7,250 nt of DNA from Kiloniellales bacterium (GCA_030067055.1 JASJAL010000408.1:1-7250); one strand, 5' to 3'. Positions 1-6,565 are shown, counted from the first letter of the stretch. A program made the numbers and translations. Notes: generated by a model from the letters alone, not told the origin.

Positions 1-1066
1 TCGGCTCGAGGGGCGCCGTCGAGGCGTCGGGGCGCAAGGATGCTTGGGCCGCCGGACCTTGGGGCGGCTCCGGGGCGTCGCCGTCCCGCTCCGCGATGAC
101 GTCGGCCGGTTCATCGTGCCGGTCCTTTGCGGTCGCCTCGAGGTCGCCGACCGCCGCCTGGCGCAGAAGCGCGAGGGTTTCCTGGTAGCCGCGCTCCTTG
201 GCGAGGACCATCGGCACCTCGCCGGCGGCGTTGCGCTCCTCCAGGTCGGCGCCGGCCAGCAGCAGGGCGCGGACGATCTCGGTCCGGCCGCGCCGGGTGG
301 CTTCGATCAGCGGCGTGCTGCCGTCGGCCCGGGCGGGGCTGGGATCGGCGCCGCCGGCCAGCAGCACCTCGACCAGGCGCTGGGCGCCGCGGTCGCAGGC
401 CAGCAGCAGCGGGGTCTCGTCCTCGGCCGTGCGCAGGTCGGGATCCGCGCCCGCGCCCAGCAGCAGCTCGGCGATCTCGACCCGCAGGTTGGCGGCCGCC
501 AGGGTCAGGGCGGTCATCCCCTCCGGTGCCGCGGCGTTGGGGTCGGCACCGGCCAGCAGCAGGCGGCCGGCGATCTTGCTGTCGCCCTTGACGATGGCCT
601 CGACCAGCGCGGTGTCGCCCTCGGTGAAGCTCCAGGAGGCCATGGTCTCGGCGGCGAGGCGGTCGGACTCCGCAACGGCGGCGGAGCGCGCGAAGCCGCG
701 CGCCGGGCTGGCGTCGCCCTCGCCGGGGCGCTGCAGCTCGCCGCGGAACAGGCATTCGGGCTCGATCAGGACCTTCTCGTAGACGGTGATCCGGCCGCCG
801 ATGACCACGGCGTCCTTGGTCGCGGTGAAGACGCTGGTCTCGACGTTGCCGCAGAAGTTGCCCTGGATGACCACCCAGTCGGCTCGGATCGTCCCCTTCA
901 CGGTGCCGCCGGGCGGCACGATCAGGGCATGGCAGGTGAGATCGCCCTCCAGGACGCCTTCGATCTGCAGCTCGCCGTCCTCGCTCTGCGAGAAGGGGCC
1001 GCTGATCATCACGTCACGGAAGGAGATGACCGTGCGCTTCCTGCGCTGCGGCGGGTCGTGACCCAA
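1..1066 (-). CDS. Bactofilin-like domain fused to ankyrin repeats (partial, 3' end off window)
   Basis: The first 355 residues are present and the frame is open to the left edge, so the C-terminus is missing. Residues about 14-113 look like a bactofilin-type polymer-forming beta-helix: short beta-strands alternate with glycines, as in GELQIEGVLEGDL, GGTVKGTI and VVIGGRITV. After a linker (114-148), about five ankyrin repeats cover roughly 149-305, recognisable from LLLAGADPN, LLLGAGADPD, VLLAGGADPS and LLLAGADLEE, each followed by a TxLxxA-type helix start. A low-complexity Ala/Pro/Asp/Glu tail follows. Bactofilins form nucleotide-free membrane-associated filaments and scaffolds; ankyrin repeats bind proteins. 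I infer a cytoplasmic scaffold that recruits a partner. The TTG start at 1066 was chosen because GGAG lies 7 bases upstream (1074-1077); the ATG at 1009 has no good ribosome-binding site and would remove the first strand. No signal peptide is seen. The ankyrin call is firm; the bactofilin call is likely. Confidence 0.82.
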   Translation of the reverse strand, partial: MGHDPPQRRKRTVISFRDVMISGPFSQSEDGELQIEGVLEGDLTCHALIVPPGGTVKGTIRADWVVIQGNFCGNVETSVFTATKDAVVIGGRITVYEKVLIEPECLFRGELQRPGEGDASPARGFARSAAVAESDRLAAETMASWSFTEGDTALVEAIVKGDSKIAGRLLLAGADPNAAAPEGMTALTLAAANLRVEIAELLLGAGADPDLRTAEDETPLLLACDRGAQRLVEVLLAGGADPSPARADGSTPLIEATRRGRTEIVRALLLAGADLEERNAAGEVPMVLAKERGYQETLALLRQAAVGDLEATAKDRHDEPADVIAERDGDAPEPPQGPAAQASLRPDASTAPLEP

Positions 1067-1192
1067 GGGGCGTCTCCTGCTCTGCCCGGGCGCCGGGCGG
1101 AAAGGCCACAGCTTGCCGCCATGCTTAGTGATGCGAGGTTAAGAAGTTGTTCCGCTTCCGGGTCCGGTGGGGGCCGATATTCGCCCTGTGCC

Positions 1193-1221
1193 TTGCCTGG
1201 CAGAACCCGCTGGCCTAGACT
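1193..1221 (+). promoter_or_regulatory. Sigma70-type promoter of the tRNA-Gly gene
   Basis: TTGCCT (1193-1198) and TAGACT (1216-1221) are separated by exactly 17 bases, a good match to the housekeeping promoter. Transcription would begin near 1228, just before the mature tRNA 5' end at 1234. The bases between the -10 element and the start are very GC-rich (CCCGCGCC). This is the discriminator type known from stringently controlled stable-RNA promoters, so repression by ppGpp/DksA is a reasonable inference. Confidence 0.65.
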
Positions 1222-1233
1222 CCCGCGCCTCGG

Positions 1234-1308
1234 GCGGGTGTAGCTCAGTGGTAGAGCAGAAGCTTCCCAAGCTTCGTGTCGGGAGTTCGATTCTCCTCAC
1301 CCGCTCCA
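1234..1308 (+). tRNA. tRNA-Gly, anticodon CCC, CCA end encoded
   Basis: The whole cloverleaf can be folded by eye. Acceptor arm GCGGGTG (1234-1240) pairs fully with CACCCGC (1298-1304). D-arm GCTC/GAGC encloses AGTGGTA. Anticodon stem GAAGC/GCTTC encloses TTCCCAA, placing CCC at 1266-1268. A five-base variable loop follows, then T-arm GGGAG/CTCCT around TTCGATT, with one G-T pair. The discriminator base is T (1305), as usual for bacterial tRNA-Gly, and CCA (1306-1308) is encoded. The tRNA reads GGG codons, the minor specialist of the glycine set. It is a single gene with its own promoter, not part of a tRNA cluster. No direct repeat of its 3' end, which would mark an integrated element, was seen in the window. 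Confidence 0.96.
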
Positions 1309-1345
1309 ATCGCTCCGCAGATTTGGCCTGGAACGTGCCACGGGG

Positions 1346-1366
1346 AGCCGGCGGTCAGCCGGTTTT
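1346..1366 (+). terminator. Rho-independent terminator of the tRNA gene, overlapping the convergent gene's stop codon
   Basis: CCGGC (1348-1352) and GCCGG (1358-1362) form a stem around GGTCA, extended by one G-U and one A-U pair. TTTT follows at 1363-1366, with more T-rich sequence to about 1386. It lies 40 bases after the tRNA and is oriented to stop plus-strand transcription. The loop contains the stop codon (1355-1357) of the minus-strand GGDEF-EAL gene, and the T tract lies in that gene's last codons. On the minus strand no T tract follows the hairpin, so it should act in one direction only. Confidence 0.6.
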
Positions 1367-3538
1367 CGAGATCTTTTCCTTTTTCGAGAGGCCCGTGATC
1401 TTCGCGGGATCGTGGTCGGCGACGAAGGCCTCGAAGTCCTCGACGTCGAGCGGCGGGCTGAAGAGGTAGCCCTGCGCCTCGTTGCAGCCTTGGTCGACCA
1501 GGAACTCGAACTGCGCCTTGGTTTCCACCCCTTCGGCGATGACCTTGATGTTGAGGCTGTGGCCGATCTGAATCACCGCCGAGTTGATCGCCGCGTCGTC
1601 CCAGTCCGTGGTGATGTCGCGGACGAAGGACTGGTCGATCTTCAGCCGGTCGACAGGGAACTGCTTGAGCCGGTTCAGCGAGGAGTAGCCGGTCCCGAAG
1701 TCGTCGATCGCCAGCTTGATGCCGAGGGCCTTGAGCTCGTTCAAGGTGCGCTTGGCCTCGCTGCCCTCGCTCATGGCGACGCCCTCGGTGATCTCCAGCT
1801 CCAGCCACTGCGACTCGAGCCCGGCCTCGGTCAGGATGGCGGCGATGCGATCGGCCAGGTTGTTCTGCTTGAAGTGCAAAGGCGAGATGTTGACCGAGAT
1901 GCAGGTCTGCACCGCGCCACTCTGCTGCCAAGCGCAGTTCTGCCGGCAGACGGTGGCCAGCACCCACTCGCTGATCGGGATGATCAGGCGGGTCGACTCT
2001 GCGATGGGAATGAACTCGACTGGCGAGATGTCGCCGCGCTCCGGATGGCGCCAGCGCAGTAAGGCCTCGGCGCCGACTAGGGCGCCGCTATTGCAGTCGA
2101 ACTGGGGCTGGTAGACCAGCCGCAGCTCCCCGCGGTCCAAGGCCCGGCGCAGATCCGACTCCAGCGAGCGGCGCGCCTGCACCTCCTCCTGCATCTGGTC
2201 GTCGTAGAGCTGATAGGTGCCGCGGCCTTCCTCCTTGGCCCGGTAGAGCGCCATGTCGGCATTGCGCAGCAGCTGGTCCGACTGGCCCCGGTCGTGAGGG
2301 TAGATGGTGATCCCGACGCTGGTGCCGGTGTGGATCTCCTGGCCGTCCAGCTCGAAGGTCCGGGCAATGGAGTCGACGATGCGTTCGGCGATCGAGGTGA
2401 TGGCGACCGGCTCCTGGGCGTTGGTGACGATCACCGCGAACTCGTCGCCGCCCAGGCGGGCGACCGTGTCGGTGCTCCGCAGGCAGTCGTTGATCCTGCC
2501 CGAGACCTGACGCAGCAGCTCGTCGCCGGCCGGGTGGCCCAGGGTGTCGTTGACCTTCTTGAAGTGGTCGAGGTCCAGGAGCATGACGCCGACCAGGCGG
2601 TTGGTGCGATCCGACTGCTCGATCGCGTCGCTCAGCTTGCTGTGGAACTGCGTCCGGTTCGGCAGGCCGGTGAGGGCGTCTTCCATGGCGAGGCGCTCGA
2701 TGGTGGCCTCGCTCTCCTTGCGCTCGGAAATGTCGGTCAGGATGCTGACGATCCGGCCGCTCTTGGTCCGGCGCTTGCTGACGCGGACCCAGCGGCCGTC
2801 GCAGAGCTGCTGCTCGAAGGCGCTGACCGAACTGCGATGGCGCTGCAGGCGCTTCTTGACGCAATCCTCCAGGGCGTCCTCCTGGTCGCGCGGCCAGACG
2901 CCGCGCTCCAGCCCCGTCCTGGCGAAGGATTCGAAAGACACGCCCGGCCGCAGGATATCGGAGAGGCTGGGATAGATGTTGCTGTAGCGGGCGTTGTACA
3001 TCACCAGGCGATCGTCGCGGCCCCAGAGCGCGAAGCCTTCGGAGATGCTCTCCACCGCATCGGCGAGCTGGGTCCTGGCCTCGTGCAGCTCCTCGGCCAT
3101 TTCAATCGCGTTGCCGGCCTCTTCTTCGAGGCGGCGTTGCAGATCGTCGAGCTCGAGCACCCGCATCTCGAGCGCGGCCTTGGACTCTGTCATGTCGTTC
3201 AGAAGCGCGGCGTCCGACTTCAGACGGCCGAAGGCGAACCAGAGGGCGGAGCCCAGAAGTCCGATCGCGAAGACCATCGCGCCATCGATCACGGCCCCGG
3301 CCAGGTCGCGTTCCGGGCCGTGCCAGGGGGCGAGGAAGTCGAAGAACAGCAGCGCCCCGGCGATTGCAGCGCCAATCAACGCGGAAAGGCCAAGCTCCCG
3401 TCGCATGCTGCGGTTCGAGGAATGCGTGCTGCGCGGCATCGGCTTCGATCGGTCAATTCGTGGAAGACCGGAAGCCTTTCGACGCAGCCCTGGCAAGGGT
3501 TCGGCGCCAGCCGTCGATTCCCGGTCGCTTTGCGCCAT
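1355..3538 (-). CDS. Membrane-anchored PAS-GGDEF-EAL cyclic-di-GMP enzyme
   Basis: The 727-residue protein has a polar N-terminus, two predicted membrane helices (about 49-71 and 80-103), a helical coiled-coil linker (about 108-160), a PAS-like domain (about 155-270), GGDEF (about 283-443) and EAL (about 463-710). The cyclase motif GGDEF (363-367) is intact and follows RLGGDEF context, with an RSTD inhibitory-site motif at 354-357. The phosphodiesterase motifs also look intact: EALLRW (491), N550, ELEITE (580-585), DDFGTG (612), KIDQSF (633), EGVET (669) and QGYLFSPP (689). Both making and breaking c-di-GMP are therefore possible, and sequence cannot say which dominates. The PAS domain shows no evident heme or flavin signature, so its ligand is unknown. 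The ATG at 3538 gives the longest frame but has no recognisable ribosome-binding site. ATGs at 3439 and 3406 are alternatives and would remove only the polar N-terminal tail. Confidence 0.93.
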   Translation of the reverse strand: MAQSDRESTAGAEPLPGLRRKASGLPRIDRSKPMPRSTHSSNRSMRRELGLSALIGAAIAGALLFFDFLAPWHGPERDLAGAVIDGAMVFAIGLLGSALWFAFGRLKSDAALLNDMTESKAALEMRVLELDDLQRRLEEEAGNAIEMAEELHEARTQLADAVESISEGFALWGRDDRLVMYNARYSNIYPSLSDILRPGVSFESFARTGLERGVWPRDQEDALEDCVKKRLQRHRSSVSAFEQQLCDGRWVRVSKRRTKSGRIVSILTDISERKESEATIERLAMEDALTGLPNRTQFHSKLSDAIEQSDRTNRLVGVMLLDLDHFKKVNDTLGHPAGDELLRQVSGRINDCLRSTDTVARLGGDEFAVIVTNAQEPVAITSIAERIVDSIARTFELDGQEIHTGTSVGITIYPHDRGQSDQLLRNADMALYRAKEEGRGTYQLYDDQMQEEVQARRSLESDLRRALDRGELRLVYQPQFDCNSGALVGAEALLRWRHPERGDISPVEFIPIAESTRLIIPISEWVLATVCRQNCAWQQSGAVQTCISVNISPLHFKQNNLADRIAAILTEAGLESQWLELEITEGVAMSEGSEAKRTLNELKALGIKLAIDDFGTGYSSLNRLKQFPVDRLKIDQSFVRDITTDWDDAAINSAVIQIGHSLNIKVIAEGVETKAQFEFLVDQGCNEAQGYLFSPPLDVEDFEAFVADHDPAKITGLSKKEKISKTG

Positions 3539-3761
3539 ATTACTGAAAAATGTGAAGGAATTGGTAAGTCTGCCGGCCCGAAACGCGATCTCTTGGCGCC
3601 AAATGGTATATGCTTACTCGGCCACGACTACGGGCCGGCCGACCGGGCGACCCAGAGGCCGGCAGGGGCCGATCCGCCACGCCGATGTTCCGCGCGGTAG
3701 CTTCCACGTGGCGTGCACCGGCCGGCTTCGCCCCATGCGAAGGCCGTTCCGGGCGCCACGG
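3539..3761. other. Intergenic gap upstream of the GGDEF-EAL gene
   Basis: No gene is supported in these 223 bases. The stretch must hold the promoter and leader of the minus-strand GGDEF-EAL gene and the 3' end of the transcript from the small gene at 3762-4193. A hairpin at 3723-3746 (CGGCTTCGC pairing with GCGAAGGCCG, one bulge, loop CCCAT) may mark that 3' end, but no T tract follows on the minus strand. No convincing -35/-10 pair was found; CATATACC near 3607-3614 is only a weak candidate. Confidence 0.4.
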
Positions 3762-4193
3762 CTACTGCTTGCCGGTGTTGATCTGCTCGCCGAAGTCTTC
3801 GGCCGCGTCCAGGGCAGCGTCCTTGCCGTCGTCGGCAAGCTCTTCGGCCTTGACGATGGCCTTGGTCGCCGTTTCCTTGACCTTCTCGACCACCACCTCG
3901 GCCTGCTCGGCGGCCTTTTCGGTCATCTCCTTGGCCTTCTCGGTGATTTCTTCGACGTCGCCGGAGGTCAGGCCGGCTTTCTCGATCAGGTCGTCGGCGA
4001 CGCGACCGGCCTTTTCGAGCGGACCGGCGTCGGCATCGCTCGGCTCGACGATGGTTGCCTTCTGGACGTTGACGGCGGCCGGCTTGGTGGCCTGGGTCGC
4101 CAGTTCGTCCTCGGCCGACAGATTCAGGACGGTGACTCCGGCTGCGGCGGCCCCGACTAGGACGATGCAGCCGACAATTAGGGTCCGGGACAT
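3762..4193 (-). CDS. Small membrane-anchored or exported protein with charged amphipathic helices
   Basis: The family of this 143-residue protein is not recognised. A hydrophobic segment at about 5-24 (LIVGCIVLVGAAAAGVTVL), after a short basic start, is a membrane anchor or uncleaved signal. A low-complexity linker (about 26-55) follows. From about 58 to 135 there is one long Ala/Glu/Lys-rich helical region with repeated EKA and EKV units (EKAGRVADDL, EKAKEMTEKAAEQAE, EKVKETATKA). This spacing resembles the amphipathic repeats of LEA-like or apolipoprotein-like helices. I infer an envelope protein whose helix lies on a membrane or coils with a partner. The start is supported by GAGG about 9 bases upstream of ATG. 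The gene stands alone: a 126-base gap separates it from the GTPase gene upstream, and that gap carries a CtrA-like box. No enzyme motif is visible. Confidence 0.75.
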   Translation of the reverse strand: MSRTLIVGCIVLVGAAAAGVTVLNLSAEDELATQATKPAAVNVQKATIVEPSDADAGPLEKAGRVADDLIEKAGLTSGDVEEITEKAKEMTEKAAEQAEVVVEKVKETATKAIVKAEELADDGKDAALDAAEDFGEQINTGKQ

Positions 4194-4264
4194 GGTTACC
4201 TACCTCTCCGCGTGTGCTGTGTTTGCTCAGACTCTCCCCTGCGCGACAGGATAGGGCGCGCGAC

Positions 4265-4279
4265 TTAACGCCTTGTTAA
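4265..4279. promoter_or_regulatory. CtrA-type binding box TTAA-N7-TTAA
   Basis: TTAA (4265-4268), seven bases, then TTAA (4276-4279) match the full binding pattern of CtrA, the alphaproteobacterial cell-cycle and motility response regulator. The core is also an inverted repeat (TTAAC/GTTAA). It sits 72-86 bases upstream of the ATG of the small helical protein, where an activator or repressor could act on that promoter. A third TTAA lies at 4289-4292. No strong -35/-10 pair was identified next to it. Confidence 0.45.
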
Positions 4280-4319
4280 AAAACAAAGTTAATTGGAGAT
4301 CGGCCCGCGCCGAGAGGCC

Positions 4320-5414
4320 TCAGACGGGCGTGCCCGGGGCGTTGAAGGCGGTCAGGGTGTCCTCGAACACCTTCGGGGAGAGGTCCTTGACGATGAAGAC
4401 CAACTGGGACCGCCGGTCCTGGTCGGGCCAGGCTTCCAGCTCGACCGGGGGGTGAAAGACGTGCTGGACTCCGTGGATCACCACCGGGCGGTCCTGGCCG
4501 GCGACGTTCAGCAGGCCCTTGATGCGCAGGATGTCGCGGCCGTAGAGGCTGACCAGCATGTCGATCCAGGAGCAGAAGCGGTCCCAGTCCAGGGGCTGGT
4601 CGTAGGTCAGGCAGAAGGCCTTGATGCTCTCGTCGTGGCGGTTGACGTCGTGATCCCGGCCATCGTGGTCGTGATGGTGGTGGTCATCCGCCCGCGGTCC
4701 GGTCGCGTAGGCCTCTGCCTGCAGCCAGCGCCGCACGTCGGCGCTCTTGCTCTGCGGATCGTAGAGTCCGGCGTTGAAGATGGCCGCCGGTTCGACCGCA
4801 CCCTGCACGATCCGCTGCCGGCCGGCGGCCGGGTTGAGCGCTGCCAGGCGCGCCTCCAGGCTTTCCAGCGCGTCGGCCCCGGCCAGATCGGTCTTGGTGA
4901 TCAGCAGGCGGTCGGCGACCGCCGCCTGGCGCCGGCACTCCTCGTGGCGATCGAGGCTCGACGGGCCGGCCACGGCATCGACCGTGGTGATCACGGAGTC
5001 CAGTCGGAAGCGCTCGACCACCAGGGGATCGGACATCAGGGTGTGCAGGATGGGCGCCGGATCGGCCAAGCCGGTGGTCTCGATCACCAGGCGCTCGAAG
5101 GGCGGCACCTCGCGCCGGACCCGGCGCTTGTAGAGGTCCCGGATCGTCATCACCAGATCGCCCCGGATCGTGCAGCAGAGGCAGCCGCTGTTCATCAGCA
5201 CCAGGTCTTCCTTGGCGCTTTCCACCAGGACGTGGTCGAGGCCGATCTCGCCGAACTCGTTGACGATGATGGCGGTCTCGCCCATCTCCGGATGCTGTAG
5301 CAGATGGCGCAGCAGCGTCGTCTTGCCGCTGCCCAGGAAGCCGGTGATCACCGCGACCGAGAGCGGCCCCTCCGGGATCGCGAGGTCGTCGGGTTGGCGG
5401 TCGTCCTGGGACAT
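4320..5414 (-). CDS. COG0523/CobW-family GTPase, putative metal chaperone
   Basis: The 364-residue protein is of normal length for the family. It has a P-loop GFLGSGKTT (25-33), the family's metal-binding CLCC (78-81) in the usual NSGCLCCTIRGDL context, a switch-type ETTGLADP (112-119), and TKTD (173-176) in place of the NKxD guanine-specificity motif. A His/Asp-rich loop HHHHDHDGRDHD (245-256) precedes a CobW C-terminal domain (about 265-357). COG0523 proteins are cytoplasmic G3E GTPases that deliver or sense metals, often zinc or cobalt; the exact metal cannot be read from sequence. The start ATG at 5414 lies 11 bases after the stop of ctaA and has only a weak ribosome-binding site, which suggests cotranscription and translational coupling. 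The link to heme A synthase hints at a role near cytochrome oxidase assembly, but a general zinc role is equally possible. A cobalamin-synthesis role is unlikely, since no cob genes are nearby. Confidence 0.93.
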   Translation of the reverse strand: MSQDDRQPDDLAIPEGPLSVAVITGFLGSGKTTLLRHLLQHPEMGETAIIVNEFGEIGLDHVLVESAKEDLVLMNSGCLCCTIRGDLVMTIRDLYKRRVRREVPPFERLVIETTGLADPAPILHTLMSDPLVVERFRLDSVITTVDAVAGPSSLDRHEECRRQAAVADRLLITKTDLAGADALESLEARLAALNPAAGRQRIVQGAVEPAAIFNAGLYDPQSKSADVRRWLQAEAYATGPRADDHHHHDHDGRDHDVNRHDESIKAFCLTYDQPLDWDRFCSWIDMLVSLYGRDILRIKGLLNVAGQDRPVVIHGVQHVFHPPVELEAWPDQDRRSQLVFIVKDLSPKVFEDTLTAFNAPGTPV

Positions 5415-5425
5415 AGGGGCGGCTT

Positions 5426-6496
5426 CTAGAGACCCCGCGCCGGGCGCAGGTGGAAGAGGGTTAGCTGGGCCAACGTGAGAAAGACCAGCGCGCCGGCCTG
5501 ATGCAGCGCGCCCAGCGAGACCGGGACCACCGCCAGCAGGGTCCAGATTCCCAGTCCCACCTGGACCAGGGCGAAGGCGGCGAGGATCATCAAGAGACCA
5601 CGCACCTTGGGCGCCAGATGCAAATGGCGGCCCCAGAACCACAGGGCAATCGCCAGCAGCGCCGTGATCACCGCCAGGACCCGGTGATTGAACTGCACCG
5701 CCGCCAGGTTCTCGGTCAGGTTCAGGATCCAGGGCGAAAGCTCGCCGTAGCTGGCCGGCACCAGCCGGCCGTCCATCAGTGGAAAGGTGTTGTAGATCAT
5801 GCCGGCGTTGAGCCCGGCGACGAAGCCGCCGGACAGCATGGTCAGCAGGACCAGCGCGATCAGCGACATGACCCCGCGCCGCAGGATGATCGCCCGGCGG
5901 TCCGGGCTGGGCTCGCGGCGCGGATGGCGCAGGCCGAGCGCGACCCGGACCAGGTAGATGTAGATCACGACCGCCATGCCGAGGTGCAGCACGAGGCGGT
6001 ACTGGCTGACGTCGGTCCGCTCCGAAAAGCCGCTGGCGACCATGAACCAGCCCAGCCCACCCTGAAGCCCGCCCAGGGCGAGCAGGGCCAGGAGGTGCGG
6101 CAAGAGCCCCTTGGCCAGCTTCCGGCGCAGCAGGAACCAGAGGAACGGCAGGGCGAAGACGACGCCGATCAGCCGGCCCCAGAGCCGGTGGATGTACTCC
6201 CACCAGAAGATCTCCTTGAACTCGGACAGGGTCATGTCCGGGTTGTCCTGCTGGAACTCGGGGATCTGCTGATAGAGCGCGAAGAGCCGCTGCCACTCCG
6301 CCGCGTCGAGGGGCGGCAGGACGCCGGTGAAGGGCGCCCATTCCATGATCGAGAGGCCGGATTCGGTCAGCCGCGTGATCGCGCCGATCACCGCCATGGC
6401 GAAGACCATGGCGGCGCAGAGGAACAGCCAGCGCCCGACCCAGCGGTCGCTGTGCATCTGTTCCACGTCGATGGCCGAGATACTGTGAGCCGTCAT
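5426..6496 (-). CDS. ctaA: Heme A synthase (COX15/CtaA)
   Basis: This inner-membrane enzyme oxidises the C8 methyl group of heme O to a formyl group, giving heme A for aa3-type cytochrome oxidase. From the ATG at 6496 the protein has 356 residues and about eight membrane helices in two similar halves. The four conserved heme-ligand histidines are visible: H103 (EYIHRLWGR), H171 (LHLG), H271 (FNHR) and H332 (LHQAGA). Family signatures GAITRLTESGLSI (38-50) and AGMIYNTFPLMDGRLVP (231-247) are intact, as expected for the alphaproteobacterial/mitochondrial type. Start choice is uncertain. An in-frame TTG at 6586 adds 30 residues of arginine-rich sequence unlike the family, and the ATG at 6457 has a GGA 5 bases upstream and keeps every helix. 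The GTPase gene follows 11 bases downstream. Heme O synthase and oxidase subunits are not in the window. Confidence 0.95.
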   Translation of the reverse strand: MTAHSISAIDVEQMHSDRWVGRWLFLCAAMVFAMAVIGAITRLTESGLSIMEWAPFTGVLPPLDAAEWQRLFALYQQIPEFQQDNPDMTLSEFKEIFWWEYIHRLWGRLIGVVFALPFLWFLLRRKLAKGLLPHLLALLALGGLQGGLGWFMVASGFSERTDVSQYRLVLHLGMAVVIYIYLVRVALGLRHPRREPSPDRRAIILRRGVMSLIALVLLTMLSGGFVAGLNAGMIYNTFPLMDGRLVPASYGELSPWILNLTENLAAVQFNHRVLAVITALLAIALWFWGRHLHLAPKVRGLLMILAAFALVQVGLGIWTLLAVVPVSLGALHQAGALVFLTLAQLTLFHLRPARGL

Positions 6497-6543
6497 GGCA
6501 CCGGGACGCTTGCTGGCGAAGATCGGCACGGCCCAGCGGCCGC

Positions 6544-6565
6544 GCGCCCTAGCCTCATACCTAGG
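6544..6565. repeat. 7-bp perfect inverted repeat in the ctaA leader
   Basis: GCCCTAG (6544-6550) and CTAGGGC (6559-6565) flank the eight-base loop CCTCATAC. The centre lies about 58 bases upstream of the ctaA ATG at 6496. It could be an operator or an mRNA hairpin. CTAG-containing sequence is usually rare in high-GC proteobacterial DNA, which makes the pair stand out. It matches no named operator that I know. Confidence 0.35.

Noticed and set aside
44..1243. Long plus-strand open frame opposite the bactofilin-ankyrin gene
   Set aside because: It is low-complexity Gly/Ala/Gln/Arg sequence typical of antisense frames in GC-rich DNA, and the opposite strand encodes clear ankyrin repeats.
1234..1308. 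tRNA-Gly as an attachment site of an integrated element
   Set aside because: No integrase gene and no repeated copy of the tRNA 3' end were seen; the genes beside it look like core chromosome.
1245..1967. Minus-strand frame ending in GEENRTPDTKLGKLLLYH
   Set aside because: That ending is a translation of the antisense strand of the tRNA-Gly gene, a well-known false protein tail; the rest is a shifted frame of the EAL domain.
2294..3700. 468-residue plus-strand frame opposite the GGDEF-EAL gene
   Set aside because: It shows no recognisable domain, while the minus strand has complete PAS, GGDEF and EAL motifs.
4164..4193. Lipobox-like IVGC at residues 6-9 of the small helical protein
   Set aside because: Only five residues precede it and the hydrophobic segment comes after the cysteine, so it is not a usable lipoprotein signal.
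5415..6341. Upstream extension of the GTPase frame to 6341, which would make a 673-residue protein
   Set aside because: The extension overlaps ctaA in another frame and is Arg/Pro/Gly-rich with no domain; the GTPase family starts just before the P-loop, in agreement with the ATG at 5414.
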